A DNA stretch of 6,026 nt, from positions 1-6,026 of the forward strand of contig JAFXHP010000017.1 of assembly GCA_017536285.1 (NCBI GenBank). Reading direction: 5' to 3'. Numbering within the stretch: position 1 is the first letter of the stretch; each line of letters begins with the position of its first letter. Source of the stretch: Clostridia bacterium. Lineage in GTDB: Bacteria > Bacillota_A > Clostridia > UMGS1883 > HGM11501. The position numbers were made by a program, and so were the translations under genes. This document shows, one piece after another, positions 1 through 5,362 of this stretch. The notes beneath the pieces are model-generated. The model was not told where the DNA came from. It was given only the letters and a program-made list of their open reading frames with translations, and did not search any database.

Positions 1-927
1 GCAATGTCCGCAGTAGGTGCAGTCCCCGATGTAGGCGTGGCGGGGCATTTTTGAAAGGGCGGTTGCATAGTCCTTTTCTTCCTCTGTGGCGTTTTCATAA
101 TAAACCGCCTCGTCCACCTGTGCGGGAGTTGAAAAGCCGATTAAAACCGAGGAAACGGAAGGTCTTGTGAGTGCGTAGTGTATGCACTGACAAGGAGTTA
201 ATGCAACGCCGAAGGGCGAACGCTTTGCATCCAGCAATCTTCCGCCGCCAAAGCCTTTCATTACGGTTATGGCAACGCCTTCGCTTTCGCAAAGCTTGTA
301 AAGGTCGGCTCTCTCCTTTGCTATGCCGGAAAGCCCTTCAGCATACTGTTCCACGAAATAATCGTCGATATTGTCCGTGGCGGGAAGCATATCGTAGGCG
401 GGGTTTAAGCTGAAAAGAATTACCTTTACTTTGCCCGTTAAAACCGCAAGGCGGGCAATTTCGGGGTTGTGGGTGGAAAGCCCGATGTGCTTTATCTTGC
501 CCTCGGCTCTTAAAGACTTCATATAGTCCATAAAGCCGCCAGTCATTACTTCTTCCCAGTCGGCAAGCTTATCCACAAAGTGAATCATCCCAAGATCCAT
601 ATAGTCGGTATGAAAGCGGGAAAGTAAATCGGCAAACGCCGCCCTGGTTTCGTCTAAATCTCTCGTTCTTACATACTGACCGTCCCTCCAGGCAGAGCCG
701 ATGTGTCCCTGAATTATCCACTTTTCTCTGTCTTCTTTAATGGCGTTTCCGATGTTACTTCTAACGTTCGGCTCTGACATAAAGCAGTCGATAAAGTTTA
801 TTCCCGCATCGCGGCAGCGGTCAACCACAGCACATACTGCATCAAACGTCTGGCGTTCAAGCCATTCGCCGCCAAGGGCAATTTCGCTTACCATTAACCC
901 TGTATTTCCAAGTTCTCTATATTTCAT
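1..927 (-). CDS. Aldo/keto reductase-like iron-sulfur protein (C-terminus cut by window edge)
   Basis: 309 codons are visible, from ATG at 927-925, preceded by GGAGGGA (933-939) five bases upstream; the frame is open to the left edge. The N-terminus MKYRELGNTGLMVSEIALGG is the classic AKR start. A (beta/alpha)8 AKR barrel follows: GINFID (residues 42-47), YMDLGMIHF (109-117), KHIGLSTHNPE (146-156) and VLIGFSTPAQV (261-271, the late cofactor-binding strand). The last visible residues are CTYCGHC (Cys303, 306, 309), the start of a 4Fe-4S ferredoxin-like motif, so this is the AKR subgroup with a C-terminal iron-sulfur domain. Asp47 and His116 of the AKR tetrad are present, but the usual Tyr five residues after the Asp is Glu52, and the strand that normally carries Lys reads WIIQGHIG (70-77). 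Ordinary NADPH carbonyl reduction is therefore doubtful; a redox role using the Fe-S centre is possible (inference). It has its own promoter and follows the GRE terminator, so it is a separate unit on the same strand. Confidence 0.9.
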   Translation of the reverse strand, partial: MKYRELGNTGLMVSEIALGGEWLERQTFDAVCAVVDRCRDAGINFIDCFMSEPNVRSNIGNAIKEDREKWIIQGHIGSAWRDGQYVRTRDLDETRAAFADLLSRFHTDYMDLGMIHFVDKLADWEEVMTGGFMDYMKSLRAEGKIKHIGLSTHNPEIARLAVLTGKVKVILFSLNPAYDMLPATDNIDDYFVEQYAEGLSGIAKERADLYKLCESEGVAITVMKGFGGGRLLDAKRSPFGVALTPCQCIHYALTRPSVSSVLIGFSTPAQVDEAVYYENATEEEKDYATALSKMPRHAYIGDCTYCGHC

Positions 928-932
928 ATAAG

Positions 933-950
933 TCCCTCCATATGCAGGGA
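933..950 (-). promoter_or_regulatory. Ribosome binding site of the AKR gene within a possible sequestering hairpin
   Basis: On the minus strand, UCCCU (950-946) can pair with AGGGA (937-933) across an 8-nt loop. AGGGA is most of the Shine-Dalgarno sequence GGAGGGA (939-933). The same UUCCC bases are also the 3' arm of the upstream GGGAACG/CGTTCCC hairpin (962-968 with 947-953), so the two folds exclude each other. The complementarity is seen directly; any on/off control of translation is inference, and a 5-bp stem is weak. Confidence 0.3.
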
Positions 951-993
951 ACGAATTTATCCGTTCCCCGGAATGCATAAATGCATTCCCTAC
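944..993. repeat. Tandem-hairpin palindromic element in the AKR leader
   Basis: Two inverted repeats lie side by side. GGGAACG (947-953) pairs with CGTTCCC (962-968) across 8 nt. GGAATGCAT (970-978) pairs perfectly with ATGCATTCC (981-989) across only 2 nt. The outer edges also mirror each other: GCAGGGAA (944-951) against TTCCCTAC (986-993), 7 of 8 matching. The whole 50-bp unit is thus an imperfect palindrome made of two hairpins, the architecture of REP/BIME-like dispersed repeats. It fills most of the leader between the predicted AKR transcription start (about 990) and the ribosome binding site. Whether it is dispersed in this genome cannot be seen here. Confidence 0.7.
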
Positions 994-996
994 GAC

Positions 997-1025
997 ATTT
1001 TACCATACAAACATTTTTCTTGCAA
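997..1025 (-). promoter_or_regulatory. Predicted sigma-A promoter of the AKR gene
   Basis: Read on the minus strand: -35 TTGCAA (1025-1020), a 17-base spacer (1019-1003), then -10 TAAAAT (1002-997). TG sits one base before the -10 (TGGTAAAAT), giving an extended -10. The start of transcription should fall near 990, giving a 63-nt leader. The promoter begins only five bases past the terminator that ends the GRE operon, so the AKR gene is probably expressed on its own. Confidence 0.65.
1010..1019 (-). promoter_or_regulatory. Decamer GAAAAATGTT shared with the araC-side promoter (possible regulator half-site)
   Basis: The minus strand reads GAAAAATGTT here, inside the -35/-10 spacer of the AKR promoter. 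The identical decamer occurs on the plus strand at 5320-5329, overlapping the -35 of the AraC-family gene. It could be a half-site for that regulator, but it is A/T-rich and a chance match is possible. Confidence 0.2.
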
Positions 1026-1030
1026 GATGC

Positions 1031-1062
1031 AAAAAGCACAGAAGGTAACTTCTGTGCTTTTT
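1031..1062 (-). terminator. Rho-independent terminator of the GRE operon
   Basis: A perfect 14-bp inverted repeat, AAAAAGCACAGAAG (1031-1044) and CTTCTGTGCTTTTT (1049-1062), with a 4-nt loop. Read on the minus strand it is a G+C-containing stem flanked by A and U runs, about 120 bases after the GRE stop codon. The design is symmetric, so it could also stop any transcription coming from the left. It separates the GRE operon from the AKR gene. Confidence 0.85.
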
Positions 1063-1063
1063 C

Positions 1064-1163
1064 AGATTCTTCCTTCGGGGCTTTCAGAAGAAATCCTCTC
1101 TGTCAGAATGACACAAGAACGCACCTATGTCATTCTGACGAAGGCTATGCCGAGGAAGAATCT
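1064..1163. repeat. 100-bp nested palindrome (MITE-like or two inverted copies of one short repeat)
   Basis: Outer arms AGATTCTTCCT (1064-1074) and AGGAAGAATCT (1153-1163) are perfect over 11 bp. Inside them GTCAGAATGACA (1102-1113) pairs perfectly with TGTCATTCTGAC (1128-1139), 12 bp with a 14-nt loop. The two halves can be read as inverted copies of one unit, TGTCATTCTGA...GGAAGAATCT, of unequal length. CTTTTT lies on both sides (1057-1062, 1164-1169), possibly a target duplication, although the left copy is also part of the terminator stem. The element lies in the 3' untranslated region of the GRE transcript, between stop codon and terminator. No ORF inside is credible. Confidence 0.7.
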
Positions 1164-1181
1164 CTTTTTTACATATCCTTT

Positions 1182-3398
1182 TTACATACCTTCTAAGAAT
1201 CTGTCTACCACAAGCTGTCTGAATCTTGGTGAAAGGCTTGCAAAATATGCGGTGAAGCCTGTTACTCTTACAACTAAATCTGGATAAAGGTCGGGGTTTT
1301 CGTTGGCGGCAAGAAGCTTATCCTTATCAAGGATGTTGATGTTTATAAGTGTTCCGCCGTTTTCAAAATGAGCTTCAATCAAGCTTGTAACCGTGTCGAT
1401 TCCCGCCTCGTCATTGGCAAGATTGGGATCAAACTCAAGCTGTAATGGTGCCGTGTTTCCGTAGCCGCACTGAATTTTTGCGATGCCCTCGCTCTGTGCG
1501 GTAACGGCACCATCACGACGGAAGCCGGGATTGGGGTTTGCACCATGGGAAATGGGCTCCCCTGCCCTTCTGCCGTTGGGGGTTGCACCAACCTTAGAAC
1601 CGTATTCAATGGTTCTGCTCCAGGAAAACCAACCGGGAACTAAACACCTGCCCTCAGGCATTTTCTGCCCCTTGACGGTTTTTACCCAGGACTCTGTAAG
1701 ACGATTTGCCCAGGCATCCGACACCGTTTCGCCGCCGCAGTAGCGGGATGCTGAATTTAACATAAGGCGGATTCGCTCATCTGCAAAATTACTATCCAGT
1801 GCCTCATAAAGCTCATCCCAGGTAAGAAGTTTTTCCTTTTCGATGCGGCTTTCCATAGCTCCGAAGGAGTCGGCAACCACGGCAAGACCCGCTCCGTCAA
1901 TGCCCACGGTATAAAGAGAGGCACACTCTGAAATATCAAGGCCTTTTTCCAAAGTATTATGCATCATTAAATTCATAATAAGCTCAGGGGTTACGTCGTG
2001 GGCGTGGTCGATATGAAGATTTATGCCCTCGGCGGTGATTTCAACCGCTTTCTTAAGGTGCTCATTGTAAATTTCAAAAAGTCGCATCGTGGATTTTTCC
2101 TTTTCCGATTTCATATCCTTTAAGGCTTCTTCCATAACCTTTGCCACGTTGATTTTTACCGTGTCATTCATGGGGAATTCCTTGCCGGGCACGCACATCC
2201 AGTTACAGCCCACGGCAATTCTTTCACGGGCGGTTTTCTTATCCACGCCGTTTCTCATATAGCCCTCGCAAAGAGCCTTATCGTTACAGAATCTTGGCCA
2301 TCCGTTTTTATTTTTAAGAAGGCAGGAAACCGCCTTTTTAAGAAACGCCTTATCGCAGGCGGGATGCACCCTTACCGTTAAGTTGCAGGCGATGTTTATG
2401 GAATCTGCCGCGTCAAGAATAAGGTAGGAAAGCTTATTTGTCATATCGCAATCATTTTCGTCAACGCCCGAAATCTGATAGTAGTGGGGGTCAATTAAAA
2501 GAAGGTTTGCAATTAAAAATTTTGCTGTTTCATCGTCTGTTATTCCTTCCCTTACGTCCTTTTCGTAAAAGGGATATAAAAGTCCGTCAAGCTGAAAGCC
2601 TGCACCGTCACGGGTGTAGATTCGGGATGCACAGTTGAAAAACGCCGTCCACTGACAAGCCTCGTGGAAGGTAGAAGGTGCGCCCAGACGGATATTTTCA
2701 CAGACCTTTTTCATTGTTTCAAGGTTTTCCTTTATTTCGGGGCGGTTTTCCGTTTTTATCATCTCTCCGATTTTTGCAATATGGCGGTCGATAAAGGCAA
2801 CTATCGCAAGAACGCATCGCTCTTCCGCATCGTAAAACGCCTTTTTATCGGGATTTATTTCGCGGTATTTTTTAATTTTGTCAAGGAAACCGCCAAAGCC
2901 AAGCTCAAAGCCGATTTTATAGTCGCAGGCAAAGTGGGCATCTCCGTCAATACCGGTGGTGATGTTGTACTTTTCCTGCCAGGGCTTTAAGTGGTCATAG
3001 GGGAAGCGCTGTTCGTCCCAACGCTTACTCCACTGATTTGTGGCACCGTTTTTGATAAACTCAAGATTTTTAAGGTTGTTCTTAAGCCAGTCGGGCATAT
3101 AGTGAAGGTCGCCTCTGTAGTTTACAAGCATATCTCTCCATCGGCCGCAAAGCATTTCCATGGGGTCAACATATGGCTCGTGGGCATCAAGTACACGGCA
3201 GAAGTTTTCGCACATTCCGTCAAGTCCGTAAAAGCTTCCGTTTTCGCTGTTGTACCAGGGTGTTACGGCATAGCCCTCGGAAATGGGTACTGTGCCGAAA
3301 TCGTCTAAATCGGTAAAGCCGTTTTGCTTTCTTTTTAAGAGAGTATGACGGATTTTTGTTTCCCTCATACTCGAAAGTCTGTCTTTATATGTGAGCAT
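1182..3398 (-). CDS. Glycyl radical enzyme of unassigned function (PFL/dehydratase superfamily)
   Basis: 738 residues, complete, presumably cytoplasmic: no signal peptide, membrane segment or long N-terminal encapsulation extension. The C-terminal glycyl-radical box is clear, RVTGFTAYF (711-719) with radical Gly714. GATPNGRRAGEPISHG (604-619), GGTLININIL (681-690) and LDGLLYPFYEKD (270-281) are further GRE superfamily blocks. The thiyl-radical loop is RIAVGCNWMCVPGKE (393-407) with Cys398. Eliminase and dehydratase GREs have Glu two residues after this Cys (GCxE) and PFL has two adjacent Cys; here the +2 position is Trp400 and a second Cys is at 402. HFACDY (155-160) aligns with the HxxPDY-like block of dehydratase types, keeping His155. 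The protein is somewhat shorter than dehydratase-type GREs (roughly 790-850, from memory). Start: ATG 3398 has GGAGG at 3415-3411, a 12-base spacing, and lies 14 bases inside the activase gene; Met11 has no ribosome binding site. The superfamily call is firm; the reaction is unknown. Confidence 0.95.
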   Translation of the reverse strand: MLTYKDRLSSMRETKIRHTLLKRKQNGFTDLDDFGTVPISEGYAVTPWYNSENGSFYGLDGMCENFCRVLDAHEPYVDPMEMLCGRWRDMLVNYRGDLHYMPDWLKNNLKNLEFIKNGATNQWSKRWDEQRFPYDHLKPWQEKYNITTGIDGDAHFACDYKIGFELGFGGFLDKIKKYREINPDKKAFYDAEERCVLAIVAFIDRHIAKIGEMIKTENRPEIKENLETMKKVCENIRLGAPSTFHEACQWTAFFNCASRIYTRDGAGFQLDGLLYPFYEKDVREGITDDETAKFLIANLLLIDPHYYQISGVDENDCDMTNKLSYLILDAADSINIACNLTVRVHPACDKAFLKKAVSCLLKNKNGWPRFCNDKALCEGYMRNGVDKKTARERIAVGCNWMCVPGKEFPMNDTVKINVAKVMEEALKDMKSEKEKSTMRLFEIYNEHLKKAVEITAEGINLHIDHAHDVTPELIMNLMMHNTLEKGLDISECASLYTVGIDGAGLAVVADSFGAMESRIEKEKLLTWDELYEALDSNFADERIRLMLNSASRYCGGETVSDAWANRLTESWVKTVKGQKMPEGRCLVPGWFSWSRTIEYGSKVGATPNGRRAGEPISHGANPNPGFRRDGAVTAQSEGIAKIQCGYGNTAPLQLEFDPNLANDEAGIDTVTSLIEAHFENGGTLININILDKDKLLAANENPDLYPDLVVRVTGFTAYFASLSPRFRQLVVDRFLEGM

Positions 3399-4164
3399 AG
3401 CTTTTTAATTCCTCCATTTTTTCTTTTTCGGGAATGTTAAATTCGGGTGCGATAAGTCCCAACGCCGCCCTCTTCCCGTCTCCCAGCGGATGATAGGGCA
3501 AAAGCTCATATCCTGCCGCATTTTCAAGGGACATAACGAAGCTTTTTATGTTTTTAATTTCATCAACCGTGTCATTAATTCCCGGTATTATGGGCGTTCT
3601 TATTAAAATCGGGATACCAAGCTTATCCGCTTTTTTAATGTTTTCCCTTATTTTTTCGCCGGACACGCCGGTGTATTTTTTGTGCTTTTCGTCATCCCAT
3701 ATTTTAACGTCGCACATTATGTAGTCCATTTTCGATAAAACGTCGCTGTCGAAAATATACATCGAAGTTTCAATGGCTGTGTTTATGCCCTCATCGTGGC
3801 AAAGGTCGGAAAGGCTTGCCACAAATTCCTTTTGCAGCATAGGCTCGCCCCCCGAGAAAGTGACGCCGCCATCATTTTTATAATATGCCTTATCAAGCAT
3901 AACCTCGGCTAAAACCTCGTAAGAAGTCATTTCCTTTCCGCAAATGACTTTTGCCCCGGAAAAACAACCCTTATCGCACATATTACAGCCGATGCACTTT
4001 TCGGGATAGAAAAGGGTTTCGGGCTCTTTTTTTATACATTCGGGGTTGTGACACCAACTGCAGTTTAAGGGACAGCCCTTTAAGAAAACGGTGGTTCTTA
4101 TCCCCGGCCCGTCGTGGATGGATGAGCGCTGAATGTCAGCGACGATTCCTTTTACGGTCTGCAT
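3385..4164 (-). CDS. Radical-SAM glycyl radical enzyme activase
   Basis: 259 residues. It should reductively cleave S-adenosylmethionine and abstract hydrogen from Gly714 of the GRE encoded immediately downstream. GRE-activase signature HDGPGIRTTVFLKGCPLNC starts at residue 17. The radical-SAM cluster motif CxxxCxxC is Cys31, Cys35, Cys38. An auxiliary 4Fe-4S motif CIGCNMCDKGC follows (Cys57, 60, 63, 67). SAM-binding GGEP is at 105-108; CDVKIWDDEKHKKYTG (151-166) and RTPIIPGINDT (189-199) are typical of the family. Only one auxiliary CxxCxxCxxxC motif is present, whereas dehydratase-type activases usually carry two, so the ferredoxin-like insert is short. Start: a longer in-frame ORF reaches back to 4332 but lies inside the upstream gene; ATG 4164 begins the conserved domain and has GAGG at 4178-4175. 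The gene overlaps its upstream neighbour by 13 bases and the GRE by 14, implying coupled translation. Activase placed before the GRE is the reverse of the common order. Confidence 0.93.
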   Translation of the reverse strand: MQTVKGIVADIQRSSIHDGPGIRTTVFLKGCPLNCSWCHNPECIKKEPETLFYPEKCIGCNMCDKGCFSGAKVICGKEMTSYEVLAEVMLDKAYYKNDGGVTFSGGEPMLQKEFVASLSDLCHDEGINTAIETSMYIFDSDVLSKMDYIMCDVKIWDDEKHKKYTGVSGEKIRENIKKADKLGIPILIRTPIIPGINDTVDEIKNIKSFVMSLENAAGYELLPYHPLGDGKRAALGLIAPEFNIPEKEKMEELKSYAHI

Positions 4165-5255
4165 ACTACCTTTTCCTCGCATCCCGACTCGGTGGATTTT
4201 TTCGCCGCATCTAAAATTGCCATAACCTTCATATTCTGTGAAAGGGTTACTTCCTTTGTAAGGGGCGAGCCCGTTTTCTTTACATAGGTAAGATGCTCTG
4301 CAATGTTTTTCATATACTTTGGAAATTCGCATTTGGGAATTTCCAAGGGATTTCCGTACATATCAACAGCGAGAACGGTGCATACCCCGTCTTCCTTTTT
4401 GGTGTAAATTGCGCCCTTTTCGCACATAAGTACGGGGCCGCCCGGAAGAACAAGCTGAGGAATTGTCCACGTTCCCTCGGCAACGGTGTAGGTGTTATCG
4501 TATTTTATTACCGCACTCACGTTGTCCTCCGCATCGGAATAGGGCGTGTTTAAGTTGTCGGAATATGCATAAACGCTTTTTGCGTCGCCTTCCTGAAGCA
4601 GTGCGGAATACATTGCGCCGTAGCACAGAATGTCGAGAATGGCACCGCCGCCCTGATTCTTCTGATACCACCAGGTTTTGCTTCTTGCCTCGTCCGTCAT
4701 TTCCTCGGCGGTATCGGAAACACCTCTGTGCTTTGCACCTGCACCGAGGGGGCCTGTGTGGCCGTTTATGTAGTAAAGCTTTTTAAGGTCTCCCACCAGA
4801 CCGAGTCTGTATGCATTTATCATTTCATACATATAGGGGCGCCAGATTACGGGCCAGTTTACAATTGCCTCGATGCCGTACTTATTAACGGATTCTTCGA
4901 TTTTTAATGCCTCTTCATAGCTTACGGCGATGGGCTTTTCGATGCTTACGTTAATTCCCCTTTTCGCACACTCTTCCACCACGGCAGGCTTGTTTTTGTT
5001 CTCCGTTAAGATAAACGCCCAGTCGGGCTTTTCAGTATCAAGCATTTTAATATAGTCATCGTAAATGTTGTCACAATAGTTATTTTTTATATTTTCCTTG
5101 TTCCAGTCCCTTGTGTATCTCGCCTTTACGATTTCGGGGGTATCCGGCACAAGGTCGGCGGCAGCAGCTAAAGTAATCCCCTCCGCCTCGGTTATGTATA
5201 AGGCAATTTCGTTAACGTGCATATGTGCACAACCAATAATTACAGCTTTAATCAT
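4152..5255 (-). CDS. Gfo/Idh/MocA-family NAD(P)-dependent oxidoreductase
   Basis: 367 residues, first gene of the operon. N-terminal Rossmann fold: MIKAVIIGCAHMH, where the usual GxGxxG loop is G8-C-A-H-M-H, followed by DWAFILTENKNKP (78-90) and the family hallmark EKP (106-108) with likely catalytic Lys107. The C-terminal alpha/beta domain contains GGGAILDILCYG (202-213): Asp208 and Tyr212 stand where many relatives have Asp-x3-His, resembling the glucose-fructose oxidoreductase/dihydrodiol dehydrogenase branch. Known members oxidise or reduce sugars, inositols and related polyols; the exact substrate is not readable. It probably prepares the GRE substrate or handles its product (inference from the operon). 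Start: ATG 5255 has AAAGGAGG seven bases upstream; the frame extends to 5333 but the extra 26 codons cross the promoter. The TAA stop lies within the start of the activase gene. Confidence 0.93.
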   Translation of the reverse strand: MIKAVIIGCAHMHVNEIALYITEAEGITLAAAADLVPDTPEIVKARYTRDWNKENIKNNYCDNIYDDYIKMLDTEKPDWAFILTENKNKPAVVEECAKRGINVSIEKPIAVSYEEALKIEESVNKYGIEAIVNWPVIWRPYMYEMINAYRLGLVGDLKKLYYINGHTGPLGAGAKHRGVSDTAEEMTDEARSKTWWYQKNQGGGAILDILCYGAMYSALLQEGDAKSVYAYSDNLNTPYSDAEDNVSAVIKYDNTYTVAEGTWTIPQLVLPGGPVLMCEKGAIYTKKEDGVCTVLAVDMYGNPLEIPKCEFPKYMKNIAEHLTYVKKTGSPLTKEVTLSQNMKVMAILDAAKKSTESGCEEKVVCRP

Positions 5256-5276
5256 AATAAAACCTCCTTTTATTAT

Positions 5277-5305
5277 ATTATAGTGCGAAAAAAGCCCAGT
5301 TTCAA
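5277..5305 (-). promoter_or_regulatory. Sigma-A promoter of the oxidoreductase-activase-GRE operon
   Basis: Minus strand: -35 TTGAAA (5305-5300), 17-base spacer (5299-5283), consensus -10 TATAAT (5282-5277). Transcription should begin near 5270, so the mRNA leader is only about 15 nt and opens with the Shine-Dalgarno sequence AAAGGAGG. A near-consensus promoter behind an AraC-type regulator suggests repression or modulation as much as activation (inference). CCCA (5295-5298) and TGGG (5306-5309) form a small inverted repeat around the -35. Confidence 0.75.
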
Positions 5306-5319
5306 TGGGAAATATTAAG

Positions 5320-5329
5320 GAAAAATGTT
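5320..5329 (+). promoter_or_regulatory. Second copy of decamer GAAAAATGTT, between the divergent promoters
   Basis: Identical to the minus-strand decamer in the AKR promoter (1019-1010). It lies mostly in the 22-bp gap between the two divergent -35 boxes and overlaps the first bases of the araC-side -35. This is where an operator serving both promoters would be expected. Low sequence complexity limits confidence. Confidence 0.2.
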
Positions 5330-5356
5330 GCAATATTTTGATATTTAATATATAAT
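5328..5356 (+). promoter_or_regulatory. Promoter of the AraC-family gene, predicted leaderless start
   Basis: -35 TTGCAA (5328-5333), 17-base spacer (5334-5350), consensus -10 TATAAT (5351-5356). The normal spacing puts the first transcribed base at 5363, which is the A of the ATG. An A/T palindrome, ATATT-T-AATAT (5341-5351), overlaps the -10 and could be an autoregulatory site, though it is low in complexity. Confidence 0.65.
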
Positions 5357-5362
5357 GGGGCT

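Noticed and set aside
944..1163. CRISPR array or tRNA in the palindromic intergenic region
   Set aside because: There are no regularly spaced direct repeats with spacers and no cloverleaf with a T-loop motif; the structure is inverted repeats only.
973..1287. Plus-strand open frame of about 104 codons across the intergenic region
   Set aside because: It is made of the terminator and palindromic repeats, and runs into the GRE gene antisense; no ribosome binding site or recognisable protein.
2664..3308. Long plus-strand open frames opposite the GRE gene
   Set aside because: They are antisense to conserved GRE coding sequence, have no family resemblance and no ribosome binding sites; they reflect codon bias.
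1182..3398. Calling the GRE pyruvate formate-lyase, glycerol dehydratase or hydroxyproline dehydratase
   Set aside because: It lacks the adjacent Cys pair of PFL and the GCxE motif of the dehydratases, so a specific name would be unsupported.
1182..3398. Microcompartment-associated GRE
   Set aside because: No shell protein genes are in the window and the GRE N-terminus has no long extension of the encapsulation-peptide kind.
4165..4332. 56-residue N-terminal extension of the activase
   Set aside because: It lies wholly within the Gfo/Idh coding sequence; the conserved domain and a ribosome binding site begin at ATG 4164.
5256..5333. 26-residue N-terminal extension of the Gfo/Idh protein
   Set aside because: It would cross the consensus -10 and -35 boxes; ATG 5255 has an ideal AAAGGAGG and begins the Rossmann strand.
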